Assembly (NCBI GenBank): GCA_021234155.1 | Contig: JAJEKV010000287.1 | Location: 312,001-376,000, forward strand | Direction: 5' to 3' | Source of the DNA: Isoetes taiwanensis | Taxonomy: Eukaryota; Streptophyta; Lycopodiopsida; Isoetales; Isoetaceae | Length of the DNA stretch: 64,000 nt | Part shown: positions 46,301-54,649 of the stretch, piece after piece | Layout of the letters: each line of letters starts with the position of its first letter | Position numbering within the stretch: position 1 is the stretch's first letter | Notes under the pieces: generated by a model | Database searches by the model: none | Seen by the model: the letters and a program-made list of their open reading frames with translations, nothing else | Told to the model about the DNA's origin: nothing | Translations under genes and position numbers: made by a program

Positions 46301-47320
46301 AATGCTGTCTTGCAGAGAGAGGATACTGAAGACTTCCGTTGCGAAGTTGAACTAACAGACAGCAGGGGGCAAGTTGTTTGCACTCATGTACCAGTATCCT
46401 TGATAGTCCTGGACACTAGAAGCGTAACTCCAATGTGGGACAACACCACACTATCTAACTTCTTTAATACAGCTGTAAAGAACACCACAGCTGATTCTTT
46501 CTGGATAGTGTTCTTTGCAAGGCCAGAGCATAATTTTTTAATTTCATCTGTGTTGGATAATCTGGATTCCAGATCCAAAGTCTTTATTGGTATTTATGAG
46601 GACGAATACCAGAACCCGCCTACCACAGGAGTTCAGGAGCCCCATGCACTAGTGTACGCCACTAAAATTCAGGCCACTGCTGGTGATCCTGTCGATGACA
46701 TTGACCTCAGATTCTCTTTTAACGATCATCCTCAAGAACTGCCACCAGTTCCGGTACCTAATGAAGAAGATGCAGAGGGGGAGACCGAGGTTATGGCCGG
46801 GAAGCTCTGCAACAGCAGATTCAGGTACAGTTGGCAAGGCTTGCCAGGGGACGTAATCATGAGAAACCAGCTGGGGCCTGCCACATGCTCCTATCTTGTG
46901 CAAAACATGGTACTGCCAGGAACAGGAGTGTTTCATTACTTCTCCTGTGGTTCGTTTGGCCGGGCTTCATTGATGAATAAGAGATTTTGCATTGTGTTCG
47001 AAAGTGACCCGGTTAAGCAGGAGTGTCTAAAGGGCATTTTTGGTAGGCTTGACCGCTTCCTGAATCCTACTATCGCAGCAGTTCCTGTGACAGAGAGACC
47101 AACTGCTGTAGTTGAAGAAGCTGTAGATCCACCAAATCCATTGATACCTGAAGCTCAACCCGATGTGGACTATGACGTGATCAGGAATACACAATTCAAT
47201 CTGGATATTCTTGATGATCCCAATTTTACAGCCACAGCATTCGAGAGCTTTCAAGGAGATCCTATGGGTGCTTCTTCTAGCCATGGCACTGGCGATGCAG
47301 AACCTGATGCTGCTGCATAG
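43329..47320 (+). CDS. ParB/sulfiredoxin-like protein with methyltransferase-like C terminus
   Basis: Three exons with matching phases: 43,329-43,395 (ATG, 22 codons plus one base), 44,113-45,647, and 45,746-47,320 (TAG). This gives 1,059 codons. Codon 148 is TAG (44,487-44,489) in both copies. Parts in order: an unknown N-terminal domain (about 25-147); a Lys/Glu-rich linker (about 160-250); HYYIVNGNHSVMAAQ at about 434, the ParB/Srx-type signature; an unknown middle; LIVLDTRS with a downstream W near 752, where an N4/N6 methyltransferase has DPPY; and FSCGSFGRASL with CIVFESDP near 930, resembling its cofactor motif. Motif order matches the PF01555 type. The catalytic motif is absent, so methylation is doubtful. 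ParB-methyltransferase fusions are known in bacteria and phages; a mobile-element role is inferred. Confidence 0.7.
43430..43685. repeat. Iteron-like array of GGCGCC palindromes, copy 2
   Basis: Five palindromic sites at about 43,430, 43,488, 43,549, 43,607 and 43,660, separated by a conserved spacer containing GAGCTTACTTTAGGAGTC. The core is AAATGGCGCCATTT, a perfect 14-bp palindrome. Two sites are doubled around ATGGCGCCATGGCGCCAT. Spacing of about 55-60 bp is near five to six helical turns. Confidence 0.85.
43735..44000. repeat. Three large palindromes able to form cruciforms
   Basis: First, centred at about 43,764, a perfect 42-bp palindrome with arms CAATCTACCAAGCAAATGGC that extends with one mismatch. 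Second, about 43,828-43,904: 28-bp arms beginning GTCGCAGGTGCCTCCACC, identical in reverse complement, around a 22-bp loop. Third, about 43,939-44,006: arms TGTTTATGCAC around a doubled GGCGCC palindrome. In copy 1 (36,693-36,955) the same structures are blurred by small differences. Confidence 0.8.
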
Positions 47321-47596
47321 CCTCAATCTGTTTTGTGATTATAATATAAATTGTACAAAAATATTTTTGTAAACAGACTACCTCTTCTGATTTCTTGCCT
47401 GTTTATGAATTTAGAAATTTTTACTGATTTTGTGATCTTATGTTTCTTTAGCTTCATTATATGCATTGTTAGTATTTTTAATGGCGCCAATAAATGGCCT
47501 TTTTAGATGTATTTTTTTGCTAAATGGCACCATAATTGCTCAAAAAAAAGCCATAAAATGGACTAAAAAGGATTTTCGTTCCTAATTGGAATCATG

Positions 47597-47625
47597 AAAT
47601 TTCTCATTTTAATGAAATTGTGCTT
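47597..47625 (-). repeat. Right terminal inverted repeat, copy 2
   Basis: Same end as at 40,570, followed by TTGT (47,626-47,629). Its partner left end is not contiguous with it, because unit 2 begins inside the transposon. Confidence 0.75.
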
Positions 47626-47791
47626 TTGTGAGCCATTGGTTGTTGACCATTGGAAAAAAAAGGCTAAAATCAATGGCTCAGAAATGGTGCACTCTAGATG
47701 TACGCATTAGTACATCCCTTTGAATACCTCACGAAATCATAGGAAAACCTTAGTGAAAAGCGTACAAAAACACAAAGAAAACCCCCTGTCA

Positions 47792-48243
47792 TTATGCTAC
47801 ATATTGATCTTCGAAGAAATGCTTCGCTTTGAAGGGGCGAAATCCCCAGGCCAAGTTTGGCGCCCATTTCTCCCATGGCCATATCCGTAGCTTCTGCATG
47901 ATTATGCCATACCCATCTTCAAAAAATCTACCCAAACCTATTCAGGCCAAGCTCGGAGACTCTGCTATAGAGCTTAATCTCTCTTGCAAACATCTAGCAC
48001 AAACGCCTACTAATCCTTGCCCTGGATACCTCCAACAGGGTACACCGGAACCCGGCCCCCTGCCCATGATCGATTTAATCCTTCAACAACCAAAAAATTG
48101 CTTCGCACCCAAATAAATTTGCTCCGGAACTGTTTCTCAAACCGATTACATCCTAGATCCTCTGTTTTTGCCTGTTCCCATGCCTGCATTCTTAAAACCA
48201 AGCCCTCATTTTCGTTGCAAATGGTTGTGGTCGCCATAGCCAA
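47792..48243 (-). pseudogene. Captured OCTOPUS-like fragment, copy 2
   Basis: Second copy of 40,737-41,188 with the same split frames. It differs at a few CAG/CTG positions: one change turns the second frame's CAG-containing codons and shortens the readable part. Identification is as uncertain as for copy 1. Confidence 0.35.
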
Positions 48244-48285
48244 GCATTGCGCAGAGATTCAAGATGGTTTTTGCTTAGGTAGATA

Positions 48286-49440
48286 GAAGAAAATGAAGGG
48301 GTAGGGTTCTTAAAGAGACGTCGGCGCCATAGCCGCCGGAGTTGTGCTTGCTTCTGTAAAGTTTAGAGTTAGATGTCACGGGTGATTAGGTCGTGGTCAC
48401 ATCTCCGCCATTGGATTTTCGAGATCTACCGTGCGTTTTAACGGCCTTTATGGATAAATAAATTTAATATTCTTGCTGACGTGACTCTACAGCTGTTTAT
48501 GCCTCCCAGCTAAGCATGCCACATCATGCATTTTATCCTTTGACATTTTCAATGCCTAGAATTTTAATTCTATAAAATCCTGTAACATAAGCTCGCAACA
48601 TATCCTCATTGACACAGTTCACAACCTCTCTTTGCCCATAACCTCTCTCTGCCCATCCATTTGGGGATGGTTGGATGGGGATCCCTATCCATTATAACTC
48701 AATCAGGCATTCCATGAATTATGCATAAAATTACATGACTTTGCATTTTGTTAAAACTTCATGTTTTTAATTCTAGAATATTGATTGGCTATCATCTAGA
48801 TCCATTTACAATGAAGATATTTGCATCTTACCGTGAGAATATTGATTGGCCCCATGTTGCTGCCCTAGTGCAACTTTGTTTTGGAAAATTTGCTCCATCA
48901 AATGGGTGCATAATGGAATTATATATGCTAATATACCCTATCCTTAAAGACCAGGCCTCCTTCACATTGTTTGGACTCAACATAAACCCCTCTTTATAGT
49001 GAGTTGGGAGAGAAATGGTCTCGAATATTCCTGTCTTCAGATCCACTTCCAAGACATATGGGAAATAGATAAGAATAGAATAGAATAAAATAGAATATAT
49101 GGGAATAGAAGAGAAATGTTCGCGACGACAAAAATTCCAAGACATATGGGAAATGGAGAAGCCGCCGCGATAAATTTCTTGTAATTATAAAGCGATTGAA
49201 AATTAAAAAGGTGGAAGCCAAAACTTATTTCACACTAGCAAGTGAGGGATTGGTTTACACATCCGACAATAACAAGGTAGAAGCTACAACTTATTTCACA
49301 CTAGCAAGTTAGGGATTAGTTTAGACATAAAGAATACGAGGATGAGAAAAATCCTTCGATTACTATGAAGAGTGCATTTATATAGCCTGTGAGAGTGTAT
49401 GTAACCTATTTAAACATCATACATAAAACGTCGTACATAA
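48286..49440. other. Helitron-flanking stretch without a gene, copy 2
   Basis: Second copy of 41,231-42,385. No supportable gene. It ends at the A/T target where the complete Helitron is inserted. Confidence 0.4.
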
Positions 49441-50055
49441 CTAGTAATTGTGCCCAGCATTGTTGGGCATAAATTCGGAGCCAGAAATGAGAAAAGCATC
49501 TAGTAATAATTCAACTTTTGTAGCTTGTGTAACCAAGCGCAGTGTTCCTGAGCTATATTTGGGCCCCGGAATGACCCACAAACATAGTGAAAACGTAGTG
49601 TGGGAATGTAGTGTTTGTCGTGAATGTCTATAATAATTAATGGTTGTAGACTTTTGTTGCAAGAGGAAATGACTATATCATGTATTGCAATAGTGCACAA
49701 CCTACTTTACATCTACAGATTCGTTGTTATATCAAAAGGTATTATGATCTCCATATCCTAATGATTAGCCTTGGTTAGATTTAGTAGGGATTGTAATATG
49801 AATTGTAGTTGGAACCAGATAGTAATTCATACTCTTATCAAGGTGGGAAGGGAATTCCATGCAAAAATAATGACAAAAAACTTCACAACAAAGGCAATTA
49901 ATCAATGATTACTTTAGTATTGTGCCTGGCAATTTATGGCTGCTTGTAAACTCTGTATTTATATCTCCCAATATCTGATTAAAGAAGAACTCTAATATGA
50001 GAAAATGGCATATTTATAGAATTTGAATGACAAAAACAAGAAGAAAATACTTTAC

Positions 50056-50937
50056 TTGCAGACATAGTTGCCAGAAAAACATCTTGAATGATTGCCATGT
50101 CCACTGCATTAGCATAACTCACAGATGTCTGCTTCTCATCTTGGTTGAGAAACACATTTTCCAGGGAAACTGATGGATTGGTTACAAAGACCGTTTGAAT
50201 ATTGGTTGACGAATCAGGTAATGCAACCAGCCATTCATATAGAAATTCTACACCTCTCTTTAATAATGGGTATGCTATTTCCAGTGTGGCAGAAAAGCTT
50301 ATTCCATCCTTCAAATATGCAAAATCGTCATACTGTTCTGCATAAGTTTTGAAAAGAAAAATGAGAACAAAATGCATGAGATTTGAGTTGTCAAAAATAC
50401 TCACCTCTTATTATTATTAAGGTTGCCGCATCCTTGAAGACTCACACTCGTTCTGGAACTTGCAGATTGACATGCCTCAATTCAACTTGTTCTTTCTTGT
50501 TTTCGAAACATTCTCCTTCACTCAGCTCTGCAAGATGTGATTTGAGTTCTCTATGGCTTTTCAATGAATAAGAAAACTTCAGGAGAAAAGGGTTTACCAA
50601 GGAGAATCTGCCTTTTTTATATATTGAAAAGTCTGGCCAAGCTGAACTGAGGAATGGCTTCTCGCGTTCAATATGAATGGGCTCACTAAAACTGAAAATG
50701 CCCTGCATACATGTACATTAAGATAATCAGTTACAACCCAACATAATTGAAAAAGTAGCTAACTAATATGTTGAGAATATAATTACCATATAGTTGTCGC
50801 TTAGCTATAAATGTTCAGTTATTGCCCATCTTTCCTAAAAATAGATACAATTTGCTAAATGTTGAACAACAATCAAGTATAAAATGAAAGTGTACCTGAG
50901 TATTGATGACCATGTTATTGCATTCCAAAGCTTCCAT
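50056..50937 (-). pseudogene. Captured three-exon gene fragment, unidentified
   Basis: Exons on the reverse strand: 50,937-50,896 (ATG, 14 codons), 50,702-50,405 and 50,337-50,056. Donors are GTACAC, GTGAGT and GTAAAG; acceptors are ATGTATGCAG and ACTTATGCAG. The reading frame crosses both introns in phase. One TGA interrupts exon 2 near its end (after QVPERV); otherwise all 207 codons are open. Recognisable strings are SAWPDFSIYKKGRFSLVNPF and LKDGISFSATLEIAYPLLKR, but I cannot name the family. Preserved introns and frame indicate recent capture of genomic DNA, not a processed copy. It may still be transcribed. Confidence 0.6.
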
Positions 50938-51254
50938 CTTTCTATATCTGATATTAATTTAACTCCTTTGATAGAAATTATTTTTAGTTACTATGGCCAA
51001 TTACGTTGGTCTAAAAATAAAACTTTCTCTGAACTCCATAGAGAAGCCAAAAATTAGTAAATAATCTGGAAATTCAGTGATAATAATGAGTCAATTTGTT
51101 CTCTGTACAGACCAGCCAATCAGTCAGTGCTAATGGCAACAACCAATGGTTTACTGGTGGCCAAGAGTATAAATTGGATCATGAAGCATATACCAGATGA
51201 ATAATACCATGACAAAGAAATATAAGAAGAGATCAACTTCCAGCATCCTGAAAA

Positions 51255-51400
51255 TACTACAACATAAAAACAAATTCAAATTACAATGCCCTTCTCAAAT
51301 CAACTAAATACACTGTTCTAAAGGACATACTACAACATAAAAACAAATTCAAATTACAATGCCCTTCTCAAATCAACTAAATACACTGTTCTAAAGGACA
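51255..51400. repeat. 73-bp perfect tandem duplication
   Basis: TACTACAACATAAAAACAAA starts at 51,255 and again at 51,328, and the 73-bp units are identical. It lies in the body of the reverse-strand Helitron upstream of the captured exons and looks recent. Confidence 0.85.
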
Positions 51401-52428
51401 TAATGACCTTCATTGGCATTACTTGGGGCGTAATCTGCTGGAGTATCAAAATCTTACTCTCATAGCATATATGGACTTCGTTATCTAATTTTGGCTGCAC
51501 ATTATGTGCAAAACCTGGATTGGATGCTACCCATGCATTACATACTTTCTAAACATAGGTGCATGCACTTATAAATGGAACAGACATGTTAGAAGTTTGT
51601 TTTTGGAGAGGAAGATTAATCAAAACCAAATGGACAAAATGCTCAAGAAGTCATCTTAGGTGCATAAATAGGACAAAAATTTGATCAATTAAGAATCATC
51701 AAGCCGGACTACATGTTTCTAGTGACTAAAACACAGATAAAAAACAAGATTATTGTGTGGAAAGTCTCCAAGTGAATTTGGAGGCATTTTTTCTTAAAAT
51801 TAGCATATGACCTTTATACATAATTCAAAATTGTATCCTTCTAATTTGTCTCATATTGAAGAAGAACAGTTCTTCTAACCCTGCATCTATATGTTCTCAG
51901 AGACAAAAGAAAATGAGAAAAGCGAGATGCCAAAGAAAAGTGAGTACCTCATTGCTAACATCTCTGAACATCTTAACTGCTTCTATAGAGGCCGAGCCAT
52001 AAGCAACTTCTGTACTGCTTCACAAACTATTTAATATGGACCACATTGCAAGTAAGCAAACAATGGGTAGACCATGAGCGATTCTTTGGAAAAGAAGCCA
52101 TGTCTGATACTATAGCTGCTTTGATAGCCATAGCGGAGTGCCAAAGCCCACAGAACTCACAAAGCCTCCTAAACCAAGTTCTGATAAGCCATAGTCGAGT
52201 GCCAAAACCCGCTGCTATAACCCTGGAATTTGATCTGGAAGTAAAAAATTGCCTAAGCCCGTTTTTTACTGATCTCTGTCGTCCGTTCAAAGAGTCAATC
52301 AATGTGGGCCGCCCGATCTAGGGATCGATGCACAACAGACACACATCAAAACATTATAATATAAGATAATGTGTGTAGCCAGTTCTAACAATGTGTGTGA
52401 TACTAAATATACATGTTATAGATGGGGA

Positions 52429-52566
52429 TGGAACAATTCGTGTTATACAAAAACATCATGAACAATTCATGTTATACTAAAAACATCATGTAACAAATGG
52501 AACAATTCGTGTTATACTAAAAACATTATGAACAATTCATGTTATACTAAAAACATCATGCCACAA
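52429..52566. repeat. Short tandem repeat at the phosphatase 3' end
   Basis: Units of about 34 bp contain GAACAATTC(G/A)TGTTATAC and AAAAACATCATG, repeated about four times. The last unit forms the final codons of the phosphatase gene, so the gene's C terminus has run into, or seeded, the repeat. Confidence 0.75.
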
Positions 52567-53184
52567 ATGGCAACGACAGGTTCTTCCTTGTGAAATTAAA
52601 TCTCGATGCTCGTCTAATATAATTTTGGCAGCCACAACATCCTTTCTGAAGGCAATACTTTTCAACAAGCCCATCAATTTTGGCAACTCTCTGTCATTAG
52701 GATCCCCTCGAAAAGCCTTAATTAGAACACCATTACTAGGATTTCTGCAGAAAGAACGAGGTTTATCATCTACAATAATGGTCCTTCTCATGTCCCGACG
52801 AAGACGGGATAGCTCCTTTGTGTGTTTTCCACCTTCGATTTCAGTGCAAGAATCTCTGTAGAGCCTATGAGAAATAAGGCAATTCTCTGGGTCTAGATTC
52901 TTCAACACCTCATCTACATAAGATTTGGTAGCAGATGTAAATATTACCAACTCGTAAAACGACGACATCTCTCGTAAAAATTCCTGGGCATAAGGACGTA
53001 TTATCACGAATTTGGCATCCACACAATGGACGAGAGTTTGGTCCATGTCTAGAACCAAGGTGGGCATGCCCATACTCAAGTTCTGGGGTTCTAAGAGAGG
53101 ACCGTTTGAACGCCTTGGGTTACACCTAAGTCTGAAAACTTCCATAGCGGCCAGCTCTTCTTTCTTTGTCCTTCGTTCTTCCAC
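52537..53184 (-). CDS. FCP1/SCP-like HAD phosphatase
   Basis: Intact single-exon gene of 215 codons. The HAD motif I is LDMDQTLVH (DxDxT) near residue 46, followed by RPYAQEFLREM, then FTSATKSYVDEVLKNLDP, HRLYRDSC, and motif III as IIVDDKPRSF. This is the FCPH catalytic core of small CTD phosphatases (SCP/Dullard/NIF type), which remove phosphate from Ser in proteins such as the RNA polymerase II C-terminal domain; the substrate here is unknown. The start at 53,184 gives MEERRTKKEELAAMEV; a later Met at residue 14 is also possible. The core is complete but the tail is short and repeat-derived. No introns are seen, so it could be a retrocopy, although it is open throughout. Confidence 0.8.
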   Translation of the reverse strand: MEERRTKKEELAAMEVFRLRCNPRRSNGPLLEPQNLSMGMPTLVLDMDQTLVHCVDAKFVIIRPYAQEFLREMSSFYELVIFTSATKSYVDEVLKNLDPENCLISHRLYRDSCTEIEGGKHTKELSRLRRDMRRTIIVDDKPRSFCRNPSNGVLIKAFRGDPNDRELPKLMGLLKSIAFRKDVVAAKIILDEHRDLISQGRTCRCHLWHDVFSIT

Positions 53185-53286
53185 ACCTTCTGCTCAAATG
53201 AAAAATTCAGAACCCCTTTTAAAGCCCGTGAGCCCTTTTTTGGGTTGCCATGGATGGCCGGGCAAAGGGATTTCGCGCGAGCTTTT

Positions 53287-53520
53287 TTTTTCTTCTTTTA
53301 TAGCCTTTTTCTTTCTTCGGTCTGGGCCCTTTTTTTTCTTTAGCCTTTCTTTCTTCCGATAATCTGATCTGGGCTATAGCCCTTTTCTTTCTTCGGTCTG
53401 GGCCTTTTTTTTCTTGAGCCTTTCTTTCTTCCGATAATCTGATCTGGGCTATCCTTTTTCTTTCTTCGGTCTGGGCCTTTTTTTTCTTGAGCTTTTCTTT
53501 CTTCTGATAATCTGGTCTGT
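53287..53520. repeat. Three ~75-bp tandem repeats upstream of the phosphatase
   Basis: Each unit holds CTTTCTTCGGTCTGGGCC and TTCTTCCGATAATCTG; units begin near 53,311, 53,387 and 53,460. They occupy the probable promoter of the reverse-strand phosphatase gene. Confidence 0.8.
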
Positions 53521-53599
53521 GCTAGGGGTGACGCATGGTCTAATTTTGACGCATTTTTTCCACTTTCCTTAACGCATATTATGGCCATTGTTGACGTCG

Positions 53600-53855
53600 A
53601 GTTAGAGCTCCAGTTAGAGGAGCAGTCCTGGAGAGCTCCAGTTAGAGGAGCAGTCCTGGAGAGCTCCAGTTAGAGGAGTGCATGGTCGTTTCAATCGCCG
53701 GAGGTAACACCCTATTGCATGCCGGATTGCAGGCTGTTCTTTTTAGGAAAATTTAATTAATCTGAATACTTGGCAAATGGCTCAAAAGGGTTAAACTGGA
53801 GTTCTTAAGGATCTCGGATTCTTAAGGATCTCGGATTCTTAAGGATCTCGGCAAT
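53600..53855. repeat. Two short tandem arrays
   Basis: At 53,606-53,682 a unit with GAGCTCCAGTTAGAGGAGCA is present 2.5 times. At 53,800-53,852 ATTCTTAAGGATCTCGG is repeated three times. Confidence 0.8.
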
Positions 53856-54570
53856 CCATTTCCCGGATTACTTCTCAGATATTCAGAAGGAAATATGATT
53901 CCCCCTTCTCTGATGCAGGAGCAAATCATCTGATCTAACATTGCTGGTGGCACTAAATATTTATCTTTATTCATGACTGTTGTCTATGGCACTGCTATTG
54001 CTACACTTCATGCATATCCTCTGAGAGGTATCAATTAATAACCTCTTTTAGAACTTTTTCTCATTTTCCTTACAAGATGATAAAGTGTCACGCTTTCTAA
54101 TGTCAGTGAGTATTCATTTTGCTCTCTGATACCCTTGATGCTAAAGAAATGCCATAACATGTTATCAAAAATAACTGTGAGTATTTGGGGATGTAGAAAA
54201 GAACAATGCTCTCTTGCAATTGGAGATGGTGGTGATCTATTTCTGCCATCCCTGGAGGTAGGAAGGGTCAAGTTTTTTCCATGTGTGTGATGTGTGTGCA
54301 ATGTATGTTTGCAAAGAGGGCAGAATTTTCTCCCCCCGTACAATCAGTTCCCCTGTTATAACATCTGCATGCTTCTCTTGAAGGTAGGCTAGTCATTGCA
54401 AGTGATCTGCTTGCTTTGAATTTCCAAAGGTTGGGGTCTTTATGCTTTCTAAGGCGGACACTGATTTATTAGGTAGTGTCACTTTATCTTGTCACATGTC
54501 CTCTCTTCGGTATTCTCTTCTTTTCACCCTTTTAATATTCATGCATAATTCAGTTGGTCCTTCTCTACAG
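53856..54570. other. Stretch without a supportable gene
   Basis: Intron-like T-rich sequence leading to the EB1 exon acceptor. The first EB1 exon is not recognisable here. Confidence 0.3.
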
Positions 54571-54649
54571 GCAGCATCTGGGGCAGTGCAATGTCAGTTG
54601 ATGGATTTCATTCACTCTATAACCGCGCCAATGCACAAAGTTGGTTTGT
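54571..54649 (+). pseudogene. Orphan exon of an EB1-type microtubule plus-end protein
   Basis: Acceptor TTCTCTACAG, then 79 nt encoding AASGAVQCQLMDFIHSITAP followed by MHK, then a weak donor GTTGGT. This matches the calponin-homology domain of EB1 (AASGAV-x-CQLMD...PMHKVNFD). EB1 binds growing microtubule ends. The next EB1 exon (NFDAK...) is not found downstream, so this is a fragment; it may be captured DNA or the edge of a broken gene. Confidence 0.7.

Larger units (their letters stand above)
42504..49559. repeat. Right duplicated unit, copy 2
   Basis: Tandem copy of 35,451-42,503. The coding part is intact here except for one shared stop. Its right end runs on into a complete Helitron. 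Small differences of CAG/CTG type also occur here near its end (for example 48,830 and 49,340), where copy 1 looks the more likely reading. Confidence 0.85.
49441..52366 (-). mobile_element. Complete reverse-strand Helitron (2,926 bp)
   Basis: On the reverse strand it begins TCTTATATTATAATGTTTTG (from 52,366, preceded by A) and ends with hairpin GCCCAACAATGCTGGGC, ACAATTA and CTAG (49,441-49,444), followed by T. End motifs match Helitrons 1 and 2, so all belong to one family. No Rep/helicase is present. It carries a three-exon gene fragment in its own orientation and a 73-bp tandem duplication. Confidence 0.85.

Noticed and set aside
43329-47320. ParB-like gene as bacterial contamination
   Set aside because: It has two phase-matched GT-AG introns, lies inside a transposon with inverted ends, and that transposon sits in a plant-type Helitron.
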